Of a DNA stretch of 64,000 bases, positions 46,447 through 57,375 are shown piece after piece. Source of the DNA: Marsupella aquatica. Its lineage: Eukaryota > Marchantiophyta. How positions within the stretch are numbered: the stretch's first letter is position 1; each line of letters opens with the position of its first letter. The notes below the pieces were generated by a model. It made no database searches, was not told the DNA's origin, and worked only from the letters and a program-made list of their open reading frames with translations. Location: assembly GCA_973895155.1 (NCBI GenBank), contig OZ316896.1, positions 7,626,001 through 7,690,000 on the forward strand. The letters are read 5' to 3'. Position numbers and translations under genes: made by a program.

Positions 46447-48134
46447 ATGCCTAGGAGGTGACAAGGTTTTTTTGTGACGGATTTTTTCCAGCGTTCATTG
46501 TCGATGGTACATTCAGAGTTTTGTCGCATGAAACTTGAATGTGTGTGGCTGTGCGGATAGGTTAGTGAGAGGGCTTTCTAACGGTGGTTGAACTCGCTAA
46601 TCGGTATCCGTGGTGTGAAGAAATCAAAGTTTGCATCGTTCAAGGTTTATTCGTGTTCGACGGTATTTTTGGGGGAGAGACCAGGGTTTGCATTTTTCAA
46701 TGGTGTGAGCTGTGCGGTGTGAGAGGGATTGCACATTATAGCTCAAGTTGAAGGTTGAAGCGAGCTGGTCGTTTCGGTAGCTGGATTGTTACCGAGTTGT
46801 TACCGAGTGCGACATGACGAGTGAATGAGGCATTCAGGTTTTTTCACAAGCTATGGAGCTTGTTCCCATCTGAACCTGGTTTCTCTTCGTGATGTCCAAC
46901 TCGGTGGAAGAAACGCGAAGTGCTATGGCTCAACGGTTGATCGCGGCAAGGCGGTCGTTTTGAGCCCGGGATTGGCACTTGACGCGGAGTGAAGGTGACA
47001 CGGCGGAAGCTTTTATAGTGCTGGAGTTGCAGACTATGCCGGTGCAATTCGACAACTTTTCCCGTCGGCGGCAATCACTTTACTCATGAGAAACGATGGC
47101 ATTTAGGTGAGTTAAGCATTCACTTTTCCCGGGGGGAGTTTTTTGCCTTTAAGGGGGTCTTTTTGGGCCTTGTGTGTGGGTCCCTAGCAAGGATCCCTTT
47201 TTGGGTTTATCCTGGCCAAGGACCCACACCCTAAACCCTAAACCCAAAAGTCCCTACCCTCCTGATACTCCCCCTCCCCCGTGTATTCGCCCTTTCCCCC
47301 TGACTCCCATCACTTCAGGCGCAGCGGCGCCTCTCAGAGTGCCGGCCGGCACTAAAGGCGCTGCCTCGCGCCCTCCCATTCTGGCCCCCCCCTTTAACCC
47401 TGCCTCGCGACCGGGCAGTCGCTGATCGCCCTACCCTTGTAATCCCGTGACCCTTGCCACTTGCCGGCGCCACTCCTCGGTACCCGGCGTCCTTTGAACC
47501 CCGGACCCTGTCTTTGGCTGCATACGCAGCCTTCGCCCCTCATACACCCACCCCTTACGCCGCCCCATGTACCCCCGCCCGAATACGGGGTTTTTTCTTG
47601 GGTTTTTTGTTTTAAGGGGCTTTACACTCCCTTAAGGGCCCTATTTTTTCTCTTTTTCCCTTCCCGCTTTTGTTCTCCTTGTGCTGGGACCTGCCGCCCT
47701 CCATTTTAACCACTCCGACAGGGGGAACGGCCCCCTGTGAGACCTGTTGGACTATGCGGGAATATTCCCAAAAAAGAGAGAGCTGTTTTTTGGCCGTCCG
47801 ACAAAGATTCCATCCGCCGAACGGTAACTTTTTTGGTTCTTTTTTGGCGAGGTCGTAGCCACTGGACTTAGCAAATTGGCGGACTGATCACATCGCGATT
47901 CTGACAACGGGTTGTACTTGGTATTTTGGTTATTCCCTAAGGTGGTCAATACGGGGGAGTTTCCCAAGGTTTTACCCACCCTGACCAAAATTTGAATAAC
48001 TTTTCCGTCGAATTTTAATTTTGATTTTGGCTTTCAGTATTGGACTCCTAGCTTTGTGGGCTATGCGGCGGTGTTGAGTTTTGAGTCTTATGAGAAGTTT
48101 CAAAAAAAAAAATGTTTTTTTGTGATTGTTTCAT
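46447..48134 (+). other. Long Copia leader with a pyrimidine-rich block
   Basis: About 1.7 kb without supported gene between primer site and gag. From about 47200 to 47730 the plus strand is extremely C/T-rich (CCCTAAACCCTAAACCC and long CCCC runs), ending in a hairpin ACAGGGGG-AACGG-CCCCCTGT (about 47726). This looks like captured or expanded sequence rather than a typical leader. Confidence 0.5.
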
Positions 48135-49477
48135 ATGAGTGACTCGAAGGATACTGGAAGAATTGGCGTCAAAGAAGCTTCAGGATCATGACGATCAGAC
48201 GGAGAGTCTGAGGAGGAGTTGCTACCTTTTGAGGAGAAACTAGTATCACCGGTACGATCACCGGTGCGGCGTGCAGTGGAGGAAGCTGTACTACTACCAG
48301 AGCTGTCGATAGTGGGGAAGAAGAGGGAGATGGCTAGATTTGGAGGAGTGAAGTTTGAGGTGGAGAAGTACGATGGTCATATTGATTACTTGCTCTGGGA
48401 GAAGCAAGTGAAGGGTGTTCTTGGAGCCATGGGTTTAGCTCATCTGCTTTCTTCACGAGAGTAGTATGATGGAGAAGAGGAGATTTCAGAGAAGCAGTGG
48501 AGACAAGAGCAGGTGATTGCTATCAATGCAGTGATGCTTTATCTCAAGCCGCACATCATCAACAAGTTGGATGATTATGCGGATTGCGCATCACTATTCA
48601 AGGCTCGAAGAGAGAAGTACTACCGGGAAGATGCGTCAGACCGGCTGTACAAGAAGTCTCTCTTGATGAGCCTCAGGCTCAAGGAAGGGAGCAAGCTACA
48701 GGATCACCTGGATGAGTTTGACAATCTAGCGATGGATCTGTCAAACCTAGGTAAGGGAGTTGAAGATGAGGATAAGGCCTTGCTTCTGTTAAGCTCCTTA
48801 CCGCCATCTTATCAGGGCTTGAAATAGGTGCTCTTGTACAAAGATCTTAAGTCCATTTTGTATAATGAGGTGGTGAGCTCTTTATTGTCTGATGATGCTC
48901 AAAAGAAGCTGGGTCAATCACAGACAGCATCTTCTTCTGGCACTGCGCTGAACATGAACCATGGGAGAGCAGCGCAATGCTCAAATGGGCAGAACAGGTT
49001 TAGATCTATATCACAGGGGAGATCTAAATCCAGAGGGAAATCGCAAGAGAGAAAGCCTCTTGCATGCTGGAATTGTGGCAAGCCTGGCCACATAAAAAGG
49101 GATTGTCGAGTAAAGAACCCTACTACATCTGCTAACGCGGCATTGAGCTCGCATGAGGTAGATTTGCTCAATGATGATGACATATTGTGATGCCAAGGTT
49201 ATGCTCTCAACGTAGTGTCAAATCCAAGTAGTGATGACTTGATTCTAGATAGTGCATGTACTTTTCACATTTGCGCTAGGAGAGATTTTTTCAGTTCTTA
49301 CACGGTTTCCAACGGATCAGTGTTGATGGGAAATGGAATCCCATGTCAATTAGTTGGACTTGGATCTGTTAGATTTCAGATGTTTGATGGTGCTGTGAAA
49401 ACGTTGAGGAATGTGAGACATATTCCCAGCATGATGAAAAATCTTATTTCACCTAGAGTTTTAGAAGCAAATGGCCA
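48135..49477 (+). pseudogene. Copia gag and protease
   Basis: A single frame from ATG 48135 covers gag (YDGHIDYLLWEKQVKGVL, LLLSSLPPSYQGLK), a zinc knuckle CWNCGKPGHIKRDC (about 49065) and the protease LILDSACTFHIC (about 49240; the D-S/T-G triad has Ala for Gly). In-frame stops lie at 48189, 48462, 48825 and 49188. The frame runs up to EANGH, where the nested element begins. Confidence 0.85.
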
Positions 49478-49838
49478 TGTGACGCCGCCGGTATGGCGGT
49501 TAATGAGTGATTTGGTCTAAATGTGCTTAGCATGCGCGTTAGGAGTATCTTAGGCCGCTATTATTAGCATAACGACAGTATTTAGGTAATCATTATGGGT
49601 AGGACATCATTAGGCAATAAGGGGGAATTCAGGTTCGGACTGGCGGCGGGTCGCTATTCGCACACCCGGGTTACGAGCGTGGAGGGGCCCCTCCCTCGGG
49701 TCCATATAACGAACTTAAGGAAGCTGCCACTGACACGCGCTGACTCAGACCGGCGGAGTGGCCGGTACACCACAAGCGTGAGCGGTTCAGCCTATGGGCG
49801 TCGAGGAGACGTCGGGGGATCGACAAGCCCTCAAGGTA

Positions 49839-49849
49839 TAAAAGGGGAG
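49839..49849 (+). promoter_or_regulatory. TATA box of the nested element
   Basis: TATAAAAGGGG about 105 bp before ATG 49945 and about 360 bp inside the left end; strong consensus for pol II. Confidence 0.7.
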
Positions 49850-49944
49850 CCAACCCTTTGTAGTGCACCAGTCCATCAGTCCACGCGCCAGCTTCGACCC
49901 CAGCTCGCTTGTTCACTCTTAGTAGCTGTTGCTATCTCCTCTGA

Positions 49945-52509
49945 ATGTCGCACACGATCCTCTCCAGTTCGGCCGTTCGATTCTGGACGCAGTTCCTATC
50001 TACCAGGAGACACTTGGCCGACTCCTTGAAATACGCCAACCCGCGCCGATTCGAAATCGAACGCGAGTACGAGAGAGCTATCCGCCTAGCCGGACGTCAC
50101 CACTATATCCTTAACTTTGACTACCCATCTTAGAGCAAGCTTTACCGACCAGCAGAGGTATCTGGGTACTTCTTCGACGGAGACAAATACATCGGTTTCT
50201 GGGAGGCATTGCTGCGGCTTCCGGACGAGGTCTTCAATATCCCGGGTATGATTGACCTACAACGACATCACTTCGACCACATCCCCGCTCAGGTTCGGGC
50301 TATCATCAACGGCGAGTCCGGCACTACTCGTTCGACAAGGACATCTGCACTCGCTTCGGAGAACTTCTACCAGCACCTATAGAGCTTCATGGGAACTCGG
50401 CCATCAACCAACATGACCAACTCAGTCAAACCCGTACCTGTACCCGTACCCATGCAACCTCAGGCTCAACCTCAGGCTCAGCTTCAGCTTCAGCCTTAGC
50501 CGCAGCCTAGCCAAACCCCACCACCGATCGCCCAGCCAGCACAAGTATGCCCCATCATCAACGCTGTGGATCTTAGCGATGACGATGAGGCTACCCCACC
50601 TTGACCAGGCGGCCCAGAGGAACAAGCGCTCAGGGGGCCGACACTACATCGTCCCCACCCCCTGCTCTGACCCCAGGAGCGGCCCCAGCAGACAACATGG
50701 TGACCGTGGCCACCCCGGGCCCGTTACTAATGGCAGTGGCACTACCCAGGCCCGATCGGGAGGATGGGGAAGTGTCACCTTCCCCGAGCCAGTCACGGGG
50801 GAAGAAGAGGAAGGAATCCGCCACTGCATCCGGGTTACCGTTGGCCACGGTAGCCGTAGCCAAGGTGACGATGCACCGCATGGGGGAAAACGTTCACAAA
50901 AACATCCTCCATCCCAAGCATGCGGTGTACCTCAAGACTCAGGGATTCGAGCACCTCGCCTCCCTCCCCTGGAACACTTGCAGGTACTACGGGGAGGACA
51001 TGACGGAGTTCGTCAGGAATTATGACGATGCACGTCAACATACTCGGCTGCGGGGAAGGAGTATGTCCCTCACGGAAGAACGGCTCAGGATGATCTTCGG
51101 GTTACCCGAAGGTGACCATCGAGTCGAATCACGGGCTCCCGGGGGCAAGGGAGCCAAGTACCAATCTTCAAGTTTTCCCTCAGAGGGAGCAGTGGACAAC
51201 GGGTTTGTGATGAGGTCCTGCCTCATCCCCGAGATAACTGAGCGACTGGAGTTCCAGAGGTACGCCCAGGTTATCCAGGTCGAGAACTATCGACCTAGGA
51301 GGTGAGCATCGTACTTCGCCAAGAAGTTCCATGAAGAGATGGAGCGGCGAAGAAAGACGCTATACATAGGCGGGAAGGCGTATTTCGCTAGCCACATCGA
51401 GATCATCCTCGAGTGGTATGCTCGGTTTGATCGGCGAACCCTTCCCCGTGTCAACGTTACAAAGCTGGTCCCGGCTCGATGGGTTTTTCCGGCCTTGGAG
51501 CGACGACCTCAACCCGAGGCCCGAAGTCCAGCAGACACGCAGGCTTCACCCACCCCACCTCCACAGGTAGCGGTGGTCGTGGCCGAGGAAGTACTGGAAG
51601 GGTCGGTAACCGCACCCGAAGCTGCGATCCAACCGACCCGGCCAAATATTAGAAGTCGGTACCGCGGAGGCCATAGTCGAGCCCGGGTCTCCCAAAGACC
51701 CACCGGCGGCTGATCCGGAGAACCAGACGCTGCTGCAGGAGGACACTCCAACCCCTTCCAACACTACTTCCCCAGGGTTGGATGTCACTGCCCCGGCCCC
51801 CGCACGTGTTGACGTCTGCCCGTGCCCAACTCCGGACAGGCATAACCTGGATCATCCGGAACTCTTCGTGCCGGGTACGTTTCTGAACGGGCTTCTGGGG
51901 GATTTCTCCCATCAAATTTCCCGGGATACCGGGGAGTTCATGGCCCGGAAGGTAGCCTGTTTCTTCAATCAGGAGTTGGTTGCCGCAGTAAAGGCAGGTC
52001 GGGCCCAGTCAGAGGCCCTTCAGAGGATAGAGCGGTACCGGGTGGAGTCCGTGTACCTAAAGAACAAAGTTGCAGCTCAAGAGGCTGAGCTTCTGCAACT
52101 ACGACCCAAGGTTGTAGCCGCCGATGAGTTGTTAGCAAAGGCGCACGCTCTTACCGCCCTAGCCGAACAGGCCAAAGCTAGGAATGAGGCCGAGATTACA
52201 CGACTCCGGAACCAGATTGATAGTTTGAAGAATCAAACTGTCACCTGGCAGAAAGACCTGGAGGAGGCCGAGGAACGGGCCCAACAGGACACGGCGGAGA
52301 TAGCCATGCTGCAAGCCAAGGTGGCGTGGCTCCAAACCGAGGCCGAGAAGCAAGACCAGCTGGCGGGTAAACTGACGAGCGACGCCCAGCAGCTGGAGGA
52401 GGCATGTCAGGAGGTAGCAGAGGAGACGGACACGGCGAGGCGAGAGAACAAATCTCTGCTGGACCAGGTCCAGCTCCTCAAGGCGGACAATGATAGGCTT
52501 CGAAGGTAG
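49945..52509 (+). pseudogene. FGLP-motif / coiled-coil protein gene of the nested element
   Basis: From ATG 49945: a first segment (SKYFFDGDKYIGFWEALL-like, stops at 50131 and beyond), a Gln/Pro linker (50400-50560), a globular segment (50601-51305) with FEHLASLPWNTCRYY, DMTEFVRNYDDA and LTEERLRMIFGLPEGDH, a Pro-rich linker with frame changes, and a coiled coil (51778-52509: AEQAKARNEAEITRLRNQ, LLDQVQLLKADNDRLRR). The same order of parts is found at 12713-16109. Function unknown; a structural gag-like or DNA-binding role would fit. Confidence 0.55.
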
Positions 52510-53453
52510 CGGGATGGCCGCTCCCATTCGGGCGGCTCTGGCAAGCGTGCCAGGCATTAGCAGCGGAGTAGGAATAGATTAGGATTAGGACTAGCTTAGT
52601 CAAGCTCTTGGGACAGGCACCTGCCTTAGGTACAGCAATGCTGCCATGCTGTCCAGCCTACGTAGATTAGGATCTTCTAATAAGACACAGCCGTTTTCCG
52701 GCCTGACTGTCAGCTTAGTTAGGACCTTAGTCAGCGAATCTTCGGCGAGAGGACACCCCGTCCCTCGTCCCTTAGTATTTAGTGCACCCCTCGGTAGAGG
52801 CAGGGGGTTTTTAGTTTCAGAGTTGGACGTCCGCGGTATGTACGGGGAGTCCCAACCTCTGGGAATGAAAGAGTACTAAGGGGGGGGTAGGACTAAGCTC
52901 GTCGGGCGAGTGCGGAGCCGGGCTCCGTTGTAGTGTGCACCCTCGGCCTTGAACCTGTTCATTCCGGGGCTGTCGGGTCAACTAAGTGTACGCATATGTT
53001 CCCTTTGTAGTAAAATCCTTTCCCATCATTTTCCTTCATGTAAATCGAGATTGTATGCATGTGCACGTGTATGTGTGTGGGTTTCTCGTATATGGGTGGC
53101 AGCGCCAGGCCGAACGCACTACCCGAGACGTGCACAGGGTGCAGCCTATGGGTAAGTGGTTGCGAGCACGGGTTGAGGACCTGTATCATCGAATCCGGAT
53201 CGAAGGCGGACAGCACGAAGGCTTAGAAGCCCTTAAGCCGGGGTCGGTCCTGCTATCGACTAAGGTACGTTCCGGCACCGGAACACAAACCATACCTAGG
53301 AGGTGTCCGTATTTAGCAGTATGCACACTTAGCGCTAGTTTACGAGAATAAGGTGCATTACGTGCTTCCCTTCCTGCCCGAACCCTCAGATTTACGAGGG
53401 ATGTGCCCGTCTAAGCTGAAGTCTGAGTTAAGGCAGAAGCCGACGACGTGACA
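52510..53453 (+). other. 3' region of the nested element
   Basis: No supported gene; short frames only. Contains the right terminus GACGACGTGACA. Confidence 0.5.
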
Positions 53454-53458
53454 GGCCA

Positions 53459-55510
53459 TCAGTAGAATCTTGCTAATGGTGTCCTTCAGGTTTCAACTGG
53501 TACTAAAGTTGTATTGAAGGGAAAGAGACATAAAAATCTATACGTTTTGGAAGGCAGTGAAGTTTGTGATGAAGCCAATGTAACCTTATCTCATGAGGAG
53601 ATGGCCCAGCTCTGGCACTTCTGTTGGGCCACATGAGTGAAAAAGGTTTGGTTATTCTTCAGAAGAAAGGATTACTTTCTAATTTGCAATCTTATAAGTT
53701 GGAATTTTGTGAGCATTGTGTGCTTGGAAAGCAACACAGGAAACCCTTCAGAGTTGGAACTCACACCAGCAAGGAGGTACTTGAGTATGTACATAGTCAT
53801 GTGTGGGGTCCAGCCCCTACTCCCTCACATTCTGGACGGTTATACTATGTCACGTTCATTGACGATTACTCAAGGTATGTGTGGATATACTCAAGGTATG
53901 TGTGGTAATAAGGTGAGATATCTTCGATCGGATAACGGCGGTGAATACAGTTCCGGGGAATTTGGAACGTATTGTAAGGAGCGGGGGATTACCCGCCATC
54001 TCACAACAAGTTATATTCCTCAGCAGAATGGTGTTTCTGAGAGACTCAACTGAACACTATTGGACCGCTCGAGGAGTATGTTGAGTCAATCATGCTTACC
54101 ACATGAGTTTTGGGCTGAAGCTGCCAACACTGTAGCTTATTTGGTAAATTTTTCTCCATCCAATTCTATTGGATTCAAGACACCATTTGAAATGAGGTAC
54201 GGGCGTCCAACAGATTACTCACATCTAAGGATTTTTGGATGTGATGCATATGTGCTTACACCTTCCCAGCTTCAATCCAAGCTGGAGTCCAAGTCAAAGA
54301 AGTGCATTTTCCTTGGCTATCAGAAAGGTGTGAAGGGTTATAGGTTATGGGATCTAGTAACCTATAAACCAATTGTCAGTAGAGATGTGTCCTTTAATGA
54401 ATCCAGATCATCAAAGGAGGGGGAGAGTTCTCAGGACTCCAATACTGACAAGGGGAAATCTCCCATCCCGGACCGGGTTGAGGGGGAGATTAGTCATGAT
54501 GATGTTCATGATAGGAGAGATGGAGAAGCTATGGGCTTGGAGTTGGTTCCTGTGATGGAACAAGAGAAGCAGATTGTTGTTGGGGTACCTCAAATTCAAC
54601 CAGTAGTAGCAGCAGATCAGCTTGAGTCATCTACTAGAAGAACTTCCAGTTGTTCTACTAGAGCTCCTACCAGGTATGGTCAATGGGCAGACTCATCTAA
54701 GTTAGATGATATTGACATTGCACCTGATGAAGATAATATGGCTTTGATCTTGGAAGAAGGAGAGCCTTCTTTGTACAGTGAGGCTTGTGCTTCAGAGCAG
54801 AAGCATGAATGGAATGTAGCAATACAGAGGGAGTTACAATCTTTGAGTGACAACAAGACATGGGAGCTAGTGGAGCTTCCAAGAGGTCAACAAGTGATGG
54901 ACAGCAAGTGGGATTACAAGTGGAAGGATAGTCCTTCAGAGGGTGGAGATAAGATCGACAAGGCAAGGCTTGTTGCCAAGGGATTCACTCAGGAGAAAGG
55001 AATGGATTACAATGAGGTCTTTCACCGGTGGCTAAGTATTCTACAATACGGATCTTGTGTCAGCTTGTTGTGTTTTTTGGTCTAGTGATGGATCAAATGG
55101 ATGTTGTTACTACTTTTCTCTATGGCAACTTGGAAGAGATGATCTTCATGAGACAGCCAGTAGGCTTTATGAAGAAGGGCCAAGAGAACTTAGTTTGCAG
55201 ATTGCTCAAGTCCTTGTATGGATTGAAGCAATAGTGGAACAAGCGGTTTGATGATTTCATGTTTGCTCAAGGTTTTACAAGGATGGTGTATGATCCTTGT
55301 GTGTATACAAAATCAGTCAAGAATGATATATATGGTTTCATCATTTTGGTTATCTATGTGGATGATATGCTGATTGTGGCTAAAGATCAATTTTAGGTTG
55401 ACAAACTCAAGGCAAAATTGAGTTTTGAATTCAGGATGAAGGATCTTGGTAAGGCCAAGAGGATGTTAGGGATGAAGATTTTTAGGCACTCTGATACTCT
55501 GATTTAACAA
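53459..55510 (+). pseudogene. Copia integrase and reverse transcriptase, decayed
   Basis: After the nested element the frame resumes (VSTGTKVVLKGKRHKNLYVL), slips near 53620, then gives the integrase zinc region (LGHMSEKGL...[12 protein letters not shown]), [12 protein letters not shown], an internal deletion marked by an 18-bp tandem copy (about 53869-53908), SDNGGEYSSGEF and PQQNGVSERLN. RT follows: DSKWDYKWK, ARLVAKGFTQEKGMDYNEVF, a frame change near 55030, DQMDVVTTFLYGNL and VIYVDDMLIV (about 55350). Stops at 55232 and 55394. Sequence stops after MLGMKIFRHSD, so RNase H is gone. Confidence 0.85.
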
Positions 55511-55678
55511 TGTGTGACTATATGGATTACTCATTCCTGTTTGGCTACGGTTTAGTTCTAGTTAACCCTTGTGGTTTTTAGGGGGAGACCTGGTTTGGTG
55601 ATTGTCTAGAACTTCCCGCTAAGGATTCCATATGGTTGCATTTAGTCCAGTCCTTGAGATAAGAGTCAAGGGGGAGTT

Positions 55679-56026
55679 TGTTAGATATTGCTCTAGTCTT
55701 GTGACTCATGAGCTAACCATAGTTAGGCTAACTTGGATTAGGACCTAGCTAATGTTAGCGGTAGTGCTGTTGTGTATTAACCCAGGGCTGATGCAAGACC
55801 CTGGTGGAACTTAGGCTCATTGTTACAGAGCTAGTTGAGAGATAGGGAGAGCTAGCTTGTGCTATGGATGCTTGGTATGGCCTGTCGGCCTAGAGTGCAG
55901 TAAAGCTCTTGTGTGTTCCCGTGGACGTAGCCTCATGTGGAGGTAAACCACGTATCTTTCTGTGTTGACTCTTGTACGTTAGATGGTTCATGGGCTTGTC
56001 GTTGCAAATGTCGTCTATGCTCAACA
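55679..56026 (+). repeat. Copia 3' LTR
   Basis: 348 bp, preceded by the polypurine tract, pairs with 46089-46432, followed by target duplication CTGCC. Confidence 0.95.
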
Positions 56027-56031
56027 CTGCC

Positions 56032-57375
56032 CCCGATACCTTACAGACTTATCGGCGTCTCTCATTTGCAGTTCTACCAAGGTCACCTTGAATGCATACG
56101 CACGTAGTTCCACAAAAACCTCTGGGTATGATTGTCCATGTCCAATGGCGATTGCTTCATCTGCATCTGGTTCTACCTTCATATCTGCAAAATCAGTCAG
56201 GTCCTTTTTTTGGGCCGTAGGGATGGCACCTGCAATGAAATTTAGTGCAAGTACTTGAGGTTAATTCCAGGTTATTTCCAAGGTATTTCCAGGTTATTTC
56301 CAAGTTGCGAAAGATAGAACATAGTTCATTGTCAAAATCAATGGCACTGCGCTAACTAATGAATGGGAATCTGTCAGTACATACCTTCCTTGATTTTTGC
56401 ATTTGCTTTCCTTCATTCATGCTTTCTGTTCTTGACAAACTCAAATAGAAAGCTTTCTGGCCAAGGCATCTCATGTTTAGATCCGGTTTCTGGACACTCA
56501 AATTTGAGAGGTGAAATTTTGTGCATTCTACTCTGAACATACAATCGACAATTCTCTTTCATCTTTCTGTCAGACTTGAAATCTGCACTGAGGTATTTGT
56601 ATATCTCCTTGTCGGCGGCAAAATTTGCAAACCAATTCCTCACCGTTCTATAATTTGCCTTGTGAGCTTGGTGCACTTCTACATGCTTAGAAGCCAGAAT
56701 GGACCGTCCTCCAGATTTGTTGGTCACATTGAAGATGTCCTTTGCCGAAGGATAGAACTGTGCACAACAGTGTCAAAACACACATCAGCGTGTATTCAAT
56801 CAAACAAAGAAACTACCATTGTGCATTGCATTAGATGCCTTCGTGTGATTATCAAAAGAGGTCCTTGCCGTGGTCGCAATGGATTTCAATAGGCTAATTT
56901 AATGTCACGGGAGACAAACAACTCACTTGATGATGCTTGGTAGAACCAATCATAGACATCTCTCTCTCCGGTGCATCAGGAGAGCGGGTATTTTCAGCAA
57001 GCCTGATGGACTTGTGCTCTTCTTCACCAGAGCTCTCCTTTCGATTCGTATCACGTTTAGATAGTGTCTTCATTGGCGGCAACGGTGTGGCTACAATGGT
57101 GATGGCTATAGCGGTGATGGCTATGTGACTCCGGTATTGCTGCTGCCGTTGCATTCATTCACCCATCTCCTTAACTTCATCCTGTGCACCCATGTCTTCA
57201 TCCCCACACTATCAAAGAAAAGTTGCCAATCATCCCCATCCATACAGAAGAAGCTTTCCCCAGTAAGATCCAACTCCTCAATTTTGGGAGTGTACATTGT
57301 TGATTCTAAACATTGATCAATGTTTTCGATCACACAATTCCTTACACGTAAGCCTGCTCCATTCAGGCATTGCAA
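56032..57375 (-). pseudogene. Unrecognised minus-strand gene, upstream part (right of Copia)
   Basis: Open pieces: 57375-57121 (MQCLNGAGLRVRNC..., WVHRMKLRRWVNECNG), about 57110-56894 (KRDTNRKESSGEEEHKS), 56727-56413 (KANYRTVRNWFANFAADKE, YVQSRMHKISPLKFECPE) and about 56230-56027 (KKDLTDFADMKVEPD, YPEVFVELRAYAFKVT), which runs into the Copia target at KSVRYRGQ and continues left of it as YSGEVIGRG. Splice-like borders are present. It is one transcription unit with the left part. No domain recognised. Confidence 0.45.
56264..56300 (+). repeat. Short tandem repeat, 11-bp unit
   Basis: CCAGGTTATTT and CCAAGGTATTT alternate about four times inside an intron-like stretch. Confidence 0.7.

Larger units (their letters stand above)
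49478..53453 (+). mobile_element. TGTGACGCC-family element nested in the Copia, copy C
   Basis: 3,976 bp with target duplication GGCCA (49473-49477 and 53454-53458). Ends are TGTGACGCCGCCGGT and, inverted, TGTCACGTCGTCGGC: 11 of 15 identical by my reading. Removing it rejoins Copia codons GGC-CAT-CAG in frame. No long direct repeats were found at the two ends, so it is not a normal LTR pair. It has a TATA box and a gene like that of the TGTGATGCC elements at 12411 and 20944, so all three form one family of uncertain class. Confidence 0.75.
46089..56026 (+). mobile_element. Copia LTR retrotransposon, both LTRs present, with a nested insertion
   Basis: 5' LTR 46089-46432 and 3' LTR 55679-56026, both TGTTAG...CAACA, flanked by the 5-bp target duplication CTGCC (46084-46088 and 56027-56031). 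Primer site TGGTATCAGAGC (initiator tRNA-Met type) at 46435 and polypurine tract AAGGGGGAG before 55679. Polyprotein order gag, protease, integrase, RT is Copia-type. The LTRs differ by about 20 substitutions, nearly all transitions, plus a 4-bp indel. RNase H is missing and many stops are present, so it is dead. Confidence 0.95.

Noticed and set aside
47228-47250. Interstitial telomere
   Set aside because: Only about two CCCTAAA units; too short to be more than a C-rich run.
52510-53453. A 3' LTR for the nested TGTGACGCC element
   Set aside because: The TATA-box region and start of the left end do not recur here; only the extreme ends are related, as inverted repeats.
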